Origin: Pseudevernia furfuracea
Taxonomy: Eukaryota; Ascomycota; Lecanoromycetes; Lecanorales; Parmeliaceae
NCBI GenBank assembly: GCA_022315425.1
Contig: JAIUPT010000039.1
Span: forward strand, 806,001-870,000
Length of the DNA stretch: 64,000 nucleotides
Reading direction: 5' to 3'
The notes below the pieces were generated by a model. The model saw only the letters and a list, made by a program, of their open reading frames with translations, made no database searches and was not told where the DNA came from. This document shows positions 56,640-64,000 of this stretch, piece after piece (position 1 is the first letter of the stretch; each line of letters begins with the position of its first letter). Made by a program: the position numbers and the translations under genes.

Positions 56640-57720
56640 CTAATATCCACCTCCAAACGCTGCTTGGTCACTACGTGGCCCCCATGAACGCCTCGTACGG
56701 CTTGAAAGTGGTGGATGATACAGTCTGAAGCCGAACCAAGCAGTAATCATACCCACTGCAGATCCGGCAAGTACGTCAAAGCCATGGTTCCTGAAGTCGA
56801 AATACCTGGTTCCAGCAATGAAAATGGCAAGACCAAGTGGAATATACAGCAATGGAAGCAAAAAAGCCGGTGGAGCAGTCGTGTCCTTTGCGAACGACTG
56901 GCGGTTCGCAGGCTGGGCAGGATTCTGAATCAATGGGTCGCCTGCTTCATCAATTTGCGGAGACCTGTCTTGTGGTTGATAGTTCGCTTGGCATGGAGGT
57001 ATCACACCGAACCTGGCGCTCAGGTATAGGGTAAGATACCATAATCCCGCAAAGGCAACTACATGTTAGAGTCAATAGCTTGCCAGCTCCGGCTGCTGAA
57101 CAGTCTCACTTGTTGCATAGCCACTGGGAAAGCTCCTGAAACCATCATTCAACCACAACTTGTCTGCTTGTTGGCAGATGCCTCCATCTACCATCACCCA
57201 AAATTCAGAGACCGCCTGCCCATAGCCACCAACTTTGTGAGCGGCCCCGTTTCTCACATCTGGGTTACAGCGTGCAAGGAAGTCTGGGCGAGGCTTTCCC
57301 GAAAGGTTTTTGACTCCCGTAAAGATAATCGTAGCTGTAGCAAGGCTTACTCCCAGTCCGAGTAAGCTGGCGTTCAATTCCCAGAGCTTTTGTTGCCGGC
57401 GCTCACGGGTATCAGAGCTTGATAATGCGGGGTTTTGGACCAACAGAGAGACAATCACGATAACTGCAACTGGCAGGACTATTGATAGGAACACGAATAC
57501 CCCGAGGCTGACTTTGGCTTTCTCCCGGTAAGGATACGAAATGCTTAGGTCGAGCAAGCTAAAGTGGTGGTAGTCGGGGTTTACTGTCGACAAGGCGAGC
57601 GCTATGACTATCGCGATACTGTGCCTTGCTGAGCGCCATGTAGTATACACGATCACACCTTACTTACAATATGATAAGCCATTCACAGAAATAAGAGACT
57701 ATAAGTCGCTTGAAAGCCAT
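56640..57720 (-). CDS. PAP2-type lipid phosphatase with altered motif 2
   Basis: Membrane phosphatidate/diacylglycerol pyrophosphate phosphatase-like protein (Dpp1/Lpp1 family). Exons: 57668-57720, 57110-57618 and 56640-57058, 326 residues. The N-terminus MAFKRLIVSYFCEWLIIF and FSLLDLSISYPYREKAKV are typical of fungal members. Motif 1 is KNLSGKPRP (Lys121). Motif 2, usually PSGH, reads PSGY (182-185), so the histidine that assists catalysis is Tyr185. Motif 3 is intact: TRYFDFRNHGFDVLAGS. About six hydrophobic helices are visible. The frame and splice sites are normal, so this is not an obvious pseudogene, but activity may be lost or changed. A hydrophilic loop of about 45 residues (Pro/Gln-rich) lies between the later helices. 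Confidence 0.85.
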
Positions 57721-58594
57721 TGATGGATCAGGTGTCAAAAAGATAACTGGGTTGTCAGATTCCCGCACCCTAGTCAAGCATGAAGTATCTTAGGGTTAGG
57801 GCATCTTTATACCAAACTAGTTGTTGAATAGAGAGGGTCTAGACGACTGATATTGAGTGGACTAAGGAGTGTCTATGTAGGAAGGTAGAATACATGTATG
57901 TGAGTGCCGTGCCAAGCCACTAGCTAGTAGGGCTGTTTGCCACATTTTCTAACACTAGTGGCATTTTTTGATCTTGGCCATTGATGGAGGTTGTGGGTAT
58001 AAAGATCTCCTTCATATATCATACCTCTCTACATTTGCGTCTTGAACTCGAGTGTGGCAGCCTAGTGCGAAACTCGGAAATGCAGAGGAGAGGCTTCGGT
58101 GGCTCGGATTAAGTACGCACGCCCAACTTCTCACTTCCTATTGGCCAAACTTGTAGTCGTGCTCTCTCCAACACTATATCTGTTTTATTCTCTGACGTCC
58201 TATAATATATTGTTTGATCTAGCCTTTGGTTTTGTTTGAGGTCCCATGAAGAGGACTGCACGAGATTTAACAAAGTAAACAACAATTTCATCACCTCTCA
58301 TATTGCTGACCGAGTCACCGATGCCTTGGCCTTTTAGGACATCATTAGGCGTTAAATGTATGAATCCAGCAGGTCTTCAAGGCTCTCATAAACCAGCTGA
58401 GAAATCTGAATCGTTTGTCCTGCACATTATGTGGCGTTTGCGAATTACAGCTACAGCCTCATCCTTCCGTATACTACCGCCCTACCAATTTATCTGAAGA
58501 GCTGATGATAGCCTCTAACTTGTGCTCCATAGGATGCTATTAATTTCCACACCGTCTATCCCATGTGTTAACCTTCACAGATCGGCTCCTTTGA
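57721..58594. other. intergenic region
   Basis: Between two genes that diverge from it. Contains no supported frame; the first 200 bases should be the promoter of the phosphatase gene. Confidence 0.5.
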
Positions 58595-59993
58595 ATGTTC
58601 GACTTTATCTCGATATCAAGAATTAAAATGAAATACTCAACACTGAGTGAGCCTAAGAAACGCCGTGGGCAAAGCGAGTCCGTCCAATTTTTACGCAAAA
58701 ATGGCACTTTCCTGAGTTTGGTTATAACCACTACTTTTAGTTTACTACTCGTCACAAGCAACAAGAGGCAATGGTCTGTTTCTGGTGACTCTTACTCCAC
58801 ACTGAATACATATCGAGCGTCGCTACAAACTTCTGTTCAACTCATCTCAGCTTCATTCGGTTTTTCCCAACAGAGTGTCGTTTGCCAGCTGTTCAATTAC
58901 GCCACCAGGCTGCGGTTCGGAAAGACACCGCCAATGTTGGATGCTGTCTATGCATGAACAGCATTTCCGCAGCACGTGCTGCCTAGGGCCTTCGCACCAA
59001 GTTTTTCTTACCTACACTTGTATTTGCTCTTGGAATGCTTGTGCCGTCTGCTCTTTGGGCTGGCCCAATCACACCAACGCGTGTTGTGACACAGGCACCA
59101 ACGCTGAGCCCTCTTCCCATCCCACAGTTTCAAAATTCAAGTATGATCAAAGAATGGCTCTCAGAAATCGGTAGCATTGGATCCCTCGAGAAGCCAGCAA
59201 CAAGGGCTCCCTGAGATACTAAGCCACCATGACTGAGATGTCGAGTCTCAAATACGGCTCCATAGTGTGGACAGGGAAGAGTCCGAGGAGGAGAATGAGC
59301 TTGCAAAAATCGAGGTGGTAGCGTGCCTGGGGGTCGAAGGCAAAAGTGGTAGCGCACATAGACTCTGAATCAAGGATTGACGATTTATGGCTGGAGAGCT
59401 CATAGGCAATGGTTCGTTGGGATATATCGATGCCCCAAGGGAATCTATAGAAGGTTCCGAGCCCCTTTACCACCGTAAAACTTCCTCACGCGTTGTCTCT
59501 CATACCTCGCACATGTGGCGGTTCGAAGGCTGCTATGTCCAAACTCCGGCAATGGGGACGTCATTTGTACACTTCACGGTTCTAAAGCTCCCGTCGTTCT
59601 TCGGAGGCTCGGCCGCCGTTACCGTGCCAGTGGACAGTGCTATTGGCACGATTGGGTGTACGGAGACAATGTGGGTTGATTAGATGGAGACGGCGATTTG
59701 TTCAAGCTTGTGTGAAGAGATTTCCAATCGCTGAGGGAGAAAAATGCATCACATACGGGCTTTCTGAACATCTTTTAAACGCCAGCTGGTTACTCAGATC
59801 TGCCGAAGTTCATCGTCAGAGATTCCCCCATGATGTGGTATCTATGCTAGTTTTCCAGAAGGTAAGATATAAAGAAATGTTTGACGGAAAAGTTTTGCAG
59901 TCTGAGGCGCTGAATCCCGTATATTTTACGTCGAGTTGGGGCTTCATCCTTAAACAACATGTTATTCACAAAACTAAAACGACTGCACTTTGA
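58595..59993 (+). pseudogene. decayed fungal integral membrane protein gene
   Basis: Pieces of one protein appear in order across changing frames of the plus strand: FLSLVITTTFSLLLVTSNKR, SVQLISASFGFSQQSVVCQL, FNYATRLRFGK, then (after a TGA at 58955) LPTLVFALGMLVPSALWAGP with PTRVVTQAPTLSPLPIPQFQ, and far downstream GLSEHLLNASWLLRSAEVHR, FPHDVVSMLVFQKVRYKEMF. This order fits a family of fungal plasma-membrane proteins with several N-terminal helices and a large exposed domain. Several in-frame stops (for example CTAG near 58992) and frame changes exclude an intact product. The exact ends are uncertain. Confidence 0.68.
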
Positions 59994-60459
59994 GCGCCAA
60001 GCAGCGAAAACCCTCCTCGTCGATATGAACTCGTTCACTTTTCATGGATTAATACCACTTCGGTTTTCATTGACATCCCAGCTGCCAGCGAATTTGCTAC
60101 AGTGAAACTTCCTTTTCGAGGCTCCCTCTACTCAGGGCTTTTGACTGGTTCTTTTATCTTGATTCTCAGTATGATCTGAAGGAAAGTCGTCTTCCATGAT
60201 CAGAGTTATTTTAGGTTGAGCGTCCAACAGTACCTTAGTCTAGCCCTTGTTGGTGCTTGTTGCGTTTGGGGTTTCATATCGCTTCGATTGCCGCGTTTTT
60301 GGCAGCTCGGCTGGCCTGACAATAAGTCGATCTTGCATCAGAATAGCTTGCAGGTCTGTGTTGCAAGGTATGTACGTTTTTTGGTGTAGAGAGGTATCTA
60401 AGCGCAGTCGCTAAACTAAAGATGCAGAGTATTTGGGATAAAAAGACTCGCATTTCTCA
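59994..60459. other. intergenic region
   Basis: May contain the last degenerate codons of the membrane-protein pseudogene at its start and the 3' region of the tRNA ligase gene at its end. I see no independent gene. Confidence 0.45.
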
Positions 60460-62916
60460 TCACCTTCCCTGCATCACTGCCCTCACACTCCCATGCACCT
60501 CCACATGGCCTGCAACCTCGAAGTCCGCAATGCCTGACTGGCTTTCACTCTCCATCCATCGCTGCAGTAGATCATTACTCTCTTTAGGCTTGATATCTTG
60601 GTTTGCTGTCCCGATCGTGATATGCGCTATCGAATTCGCAGTCTCCCAGCCCTCGTCCAGCAGCCTGACAACGATGCACATAACCCTATCATCCCAGACG
60701 ACACGTTCGAGCCATACACGGCATTTGCCGAGCAGCAGATCAGGGGTTTGACCGGAGGAATTGTGGGATGTTTCAGATAATGCTTTGGCGTGTACATCAG
60801 AGAGGTGAGACCATAGTTCTGGATGCGATTTGACAGAAGCGCGATGTATAAGGGTGACGTGAAAGGCTGGCTGGACACGGCGAGATTGCTGGAGCTGGCG
60901 GTACATCCTCGCCGTCTCAGGAGATTCTCGGTTGAAGATTTTATCGAGCGTAGACAGCACATCGTTCGTAGGTAACTTGATGCAAAAGTACTCTAACTTG
61001 GAAGCCTTGGGTTGAGCTGGTTGGACTCCAATGCCATTGCCATTGCTGTCTCGGTCTCTTTTGTTACTCTTGAAGCTGAGGTCGTGTTTAATGTCCGGTT
61101 TGTAATCGCTGAGAGCCGCTTCTATCGCTTTGTCGAGATCCTCATCGTTCGGCATCTTCGGAACAAGCTTGGGATACATCCTATGTAGAGACGACACGAC
61201 CGTCTCAAGATTTCTACGAGACGAGGCCGCAACGTCCAAGTCGATGATTTCGTCGAAGCCATCGTCAGGAGCTACATAAGGGTTGACGGGCTCAAATCGG
61301 CCGAGGAACCCTTCCATGATACCAAGGATATCCGATCGAGACTTGCTACCAGCTTGAATGGTCTGATGGTTGTCTCCACGAGCGAATATTCTTTCTTGGG
61401 TGACTTCACGTATCTTGGGCAGCATATGAGGCTTCGGGTCGTGAACGTAATGCAAGGCAACAAATCGAGCTCCAGGGACAATCTGGAGTACGTCATCCAT
61501 GATCTGCTTTCTCTCCCTTCTTTGATGATTGTTCCGGTCGGCAATCATAGCAGGATGGTCAGCAAGCGTGTTGGTGATGAGCGTGCAAAACTGTTTTGGT
61601 CTATTTTGTTTCCCGGTGATGTTGTCATTCTGGACGTGGCCCCAGCCAAAGAGTTTTGTTAGAGCGATTGCGACAGTCGTCTTTCCACATCCGATGGTGG
61701 CAACGGGGAGAAGTATCAGGTCTCTCGTTACTGCATCCGGCGAAGTATCTCCACCAGCTCCTTGATTCTCTTGTCGAGTTATGTCTGAACCCTTGAGACC
61801 AATCTCGTTGAGGAATCCGTTTCGCATTGCGATTATCCCATGATTCCGGTTGTAAGCCTTGCCGATAGATGAGTCTTTTGCAAGCTGACGACGGGCGTAT
61901 TTTAGATACTGCTCGGTGATTTGCTTATGCTTCTTGAACTTAGGGGGCTTGCCACTAATTACAGCCTTGGTCGCCTCACGCCACTGCCGGTACATCAAGT
62001 AAGGCTCCTCGAACTTGTACTTGAAGAACCAGTCTTGGTAATTACCTCCTTGGCCGGAATCCCGCCTTCGACACCGTATCACGAAGCCTTCTGTGTCTCG
62101 GCCAGCGTAAGAGCCGGTCTCAGCACAATCCGAGAGGAACGTCTTCATGGACGCTATGTCGTCTTTGATCAAGTACTGTGCTTTCTTGAATCCCCATTCG
62201 TTAGCGAATTCGTGCACTAGCTCGCCAGGGTATGTCGCGAAATCTGGGAGGTTCAGATTGATGCCATGTATATAAAGACCTGCGTCTTTTGGCTCGTACG
62301 CTAGGACGTGCTCTTCAAAAGTGTCGTCACAAAGTTCCGCAACTGCAGTGACGTTACGCTCTCTCAGCTCTCTTGCCAGATCTGCCCTTGTCCTCCCAAC
62401 AGCGTTCAAATGCTTGTCCACCCAGCGCTCTCCAGCAACAGCATGGCTCATATCGACATCGTCTCGAGCTCCTGTTGAGTGCTTGCTACAAACCATTAGT
62501 TTGTCACCTTCCAGACCCGATACGAAGATGATGCATCCATTCTCCTTGACACTGAGTTCGTAAGGTCCTTGAGTCATTGATACGACATTTTCCCAATTTG
62601 TCTCGTGTACTTCGCCAACGTTGAAGAACTTATCATATCCTCTAGTCGCAATCTCAGGAGTGCCATCTTTCCGACGGTAAGTGAAAAGACCCCGAGCATA
62701 AGTTGGAAGATCACGACGCTTGTAGTCCCAGTCTCTAAATTGCCATGAGTCCACGGTGACACCACCAGTACCAGCAACCTCAAATGTATGTTTCTTGCAT
62801 GTCAGGGAGTTCCTCCCGCCTCCTTGCTTCTTTGCGCTGGCTTCAAGCCCCTTGACTAGGGTGGCAACCTCTTGAGGATCCTGGGCAGCATATGGAACAC
62901 TGTTTTGAGGAGCCAT
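60460..62916 (-). CDS. TRL1: fungal tRNA ligase, three-domain
   Basis: Trifunctional RNA repair enzyme that seals tRNA halves after intron removal and, in yeast, splices HAC1 mRNA in the unfolded protein response. From the ATG at 62916 it is an 818-residue single-exon protein, close to yeast Trl1 in size. N-terminal adenylyltransferase domain: nucleotidyl lysine in KENGCIIF (Lys124), CSKHSTGA, EGFVIRCRRR. Central polynucleotide kinase: P-loop TIGCGKTTVAIAL near 409-414. C-terminal cyclic phosphodiesterase: the paired HxT motifs HVTLIH (686-691) and HITIGT (765-770). All three active sites look complete. The frame is open up to 63051, adding 45 residues; I prefer 62916 because MAPQNS starts the conserved region and because TATA-like sequence lies near 63011. 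Confidence 0.95.
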   Translation of the reverse strand: MAPQNSVPYAAQDPQEVATLVKGLEASAKKQGGGRNSLTCKKHTFEVAGTGGVTVDSWQFRDWDYKRRDLPTYARGLFTYRRKDGTPEIATRGYDKFFNVGEVHETNWENVVSMTQGPYELSVKENGCIIFVSGLEGDKLMVCSKHSTGARDDVDMSHAVAGERWVDKHLNAVGRTRADLARELRERNVTAVAELCDDTFEEHVLAYEPKDAGLYIHGINLNLPDFATYPGELVHEFANEWGFKKAQYLIKDDIASMKTFLSDCAETGSYAGRDTEGFVIRCRRRDSGQGGNYQDWFFKYKFEEPYLMYRQWREATKAVISGKPPKFKKHKQITEQYLKYARRQLAKDSSIGKAYNRNHGIIAMRNGFLNEIGLKGSDITRQENQGAGGDTSPDAVTRDLILLPVATIGCGKTTVAIALTKLFGWGHVQNDNITGKQNRPKQFCTLITNTLADHPAMIADRNNHQRRERKQIMDDVLQIVPGARFVALHYVHDPKPHMLPKIREVTQERIFARGDNHQTIQAGSKSRSDILGIMEGFLGRFEPVNPYVAPDDGFDEIIDLDVAASSRRNLETVVSSLHRMYPKLVPKMPNDEDLDKAIEAALSDYKPDIKHDLSFKSNKRDRDSNGNGIGVQPAQPKASKLEYFCIKLPTNDVLSTLDKIFNRESPETARMYRQLQQSRRVQPAFHVTLIHRASVKSHPELWSHLSDVHAKALSETSHNSSGQTPDLLLGKCRVWLERVVWDDRVMCIVVRLLDEGWETANSIAHITIGTANQDIKPKESNDLLQRWMESESQSGIADFEVAGHVEVHGSVRAVMQGR

Positions 62917-63278
62917 GCCTTTTGTGTGTAGCTTGGATGTAAAGCTGGTGACTGTGGTACTTAGCAAGAAAAAGTGTCGTATTGTCAGCTGAGGTCTGGT
63001 GATGGCAGGATATATATGGAAACCGCTCGTGAGCATTTCACTCCATTTCATGTGTCGCCGTTAGTGAGTCATGCGAGTGACTCCTTCCTCTGCACTTTTG
63101 AGTCACTCCGTACCTACCTTAGTAAGGTACTTACCGTAGTCAACAATAACCTGATAAGGCTGGAATTTAGCCGGGCGTCAATCCCGCAGCTACGGTGTGT
63201 CGTTATGGCACACCGTAGCAGCTTTGCCGAGCTCGGAAGAATTCTCTAGCAAACAAATACATAATTGTATTGATCACC
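62917..63278. promoter_or_regulatory. shared divergent promoter of TRL1 and the ankyrin gene
   Basis: A 362-bp gap between two divergent genes. It holds a TATATAT word at 63011-63017 suited to the minus-strand gene, and a cluster of AAGGTAC/GTACTTACC words at about 63115-63140. Co-regulation is possible but not shown. Confidence 0.5.
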
Positions 63279-63935
63279 ATGGCGCCCAACACCTTCACCC
63301 TTGCCGCCGACAATAGCCCCCAGCTCCTCCCTATTTTACGCTCCAATCCATCCCTCGCTTCAGCACAAGACGACCATGGCTACTCTCTTGTTCACGCAGC
63401 TGCAAGCTACAACCATCTGGACCTACTACGAACCTTAGTACATGAATTCCACGTGGACCCAAACGTTAGGGATGAAGATGGTGAGACGGCTTTGTTTGTG
63501 GTCGAAAGCGTAGAGTCTGCGCAGTGTCTCCTCGAGGAATTGGGAGCGGATCTGACAGTCAAGAATGATGAAGGCATGAGCGCAGAGGAGAAAATACGGA
63601 CTGAAGGAGATTATCCGACCATAGCGGACTTTTTGAGCGAATCCAGAGTTATAGGGACTCCGGCCGTGGGGGACATTCAGTCTATCGAGAACGGATCACA
63701 TCCGCCCCCTCTTCCACCCAATGTGAAAGTACATCTCGGGACTATGGAGGACGCGCAAGCTATAGGAGAAGGCACAGAGGCGGACCCAGAGTTCCGGCGA
63801 AGGATAGAAGAGCTTGCAGCTAGGGACAACTTCCAAGGAGAAGAAGGGCAGAGGCAGTTGAGAGATTTGATCACGGACGCTATCAGGGGAGCTGGCGGGG
63901 AGGATGAAAGACAAGTCAGGCCGAGGCTCGAGTAA
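63279..63935 (+). CDS. small ankyrin-repeat protein, YCR051W-like
   Basis: A 218-residue single-exon protein. Two to three ankyrin repeats occupy residues 5-115: DDHGYSLVHAAASYNHLDLL, then DEDGETALFVVESVESAQCL, and NDEGMSAEEKIRTEGDYPTI. The C-terminal part is acidic, with PPPLPPNVKVHLG and a helical segment (EFRRRIEELAARDNFQGEEG). Size and repeat layout match the uncharacterised yeast protein YCR051W. Ankyrin repeats mediate protein binding; the partner is unknown. The ATG at 63279 has a good context (ACCATGG). Confidence 0.8.
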   Translation: MAPNTFTLAADNSPQLLPILRSNPSLASAQDDHGYSLVHAAASYNHLDLLRTLVHEFHVDPNVRDEDGETALFVVESVESAQCLLEELGADLTVKNDEGMSAEEKIRTEGDYPTIADFLSESRVIGTPAVGDIQSIENGSHPPPLPPNVKVHLGTMEDAQAIGEGTEADPEFRRRIEELAARDNFQGEEGQRQLRDLITDAIRGAGGEDERQVRPRLE

Positions 63936-64000
63936 GAGTACAGATGTACTATGTCTAATGGTATATGTATCCGAATCTGGACGCGAAGAAACCACCAAAA

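Noticed and set aside
62917..63051. 45-residue N-terminal extension of tRNA ligase
   Set aside because: It is hydrophobic and not part of the family; it overlaps probable promoter sequence. A mitochondrial or alternative form cannot be fully excluded.

Overview
This is a nuclear segment from a filamentous ascomycete (Pezizomycotina). Genes are spaced 0.5-2 kb apart and interrupted by short introns (44-211 nt) with GT..AG ends and CTNA-type branch sites. Recognisable families are fungal ones: fungal tRNA ligase, IML2, GT69 mannosyltransferase, a NACHT-TPR STAND protein, and the DUF3824, DUF3669 and DUF4246 families. I cannot place it below subphylum; a Dothideomycetes/Leotiomycetes-type genome is a guess. 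There is no operon, CRISPR array, rRNA or tRNA that I could see. Exon joins were worked out by hand; wherever a complete joined reading frame could be summed it came out as a multiple of three, which supports the models.

Layout. 1.9-4.8 kb: HLTF/Rad5-like helicase (-). 5.7 kb: small secreted Ser/Ala-rich protein (+). 7.0-9.6 kb: IML2-type protein (-) with an 18-nt microexon. 11.8 kb: orphan multi-pass membrane protein (+). 14.7 kb: GT69 mannosyltransferase (+). 17.8-24.9 kb: a 2,156-residue NACHT-TPR NOD-like receptor (-), the largest gene, apparently with two GC-AG introns. 27.2-28.3 kb: a RING finger joined to two TFIIB-like cyclin folds (-), the most unusual architecture here. 28.7 kb: small protein with an MGC acylation start (+).

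30-38.5 kb is the accessory, decaying part: a DUF4246 pseudogene, an orphan gene with a threefold LGSLAGQ repeat, a broken copy of the small gene found intact at 54.5 kb, a DUF3669 gene, and a cluster of unrelated minisatellites. 38.5-45.4 kb: mitochondrial SAM-type carrier, DUF3824 protein and auxin-efflux-carrier-family transporter (all +). 46.5-50 kb: a dihydroxyacetophenone-dioxygenase-like cupin between two related coiled-coil orphan genes.

51.5-60 kb: patatin-like phospholipase with a C-terminal finger (-), the small orphan gene (+), a PAP2 lipid phosphatase with an altered PSGH motif (-), and a heavily mutated membrane-protein pseudogene (+). 60.5-63.9 kb: tRNA ligase Trl1 (-) and an ankyrin protein (+) diverging from a 362-bp shared promoter. 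Housekeeping genes thus alternate with self/non-self-type genes (STAND protein, patatin), orphan families and pseudogenes.
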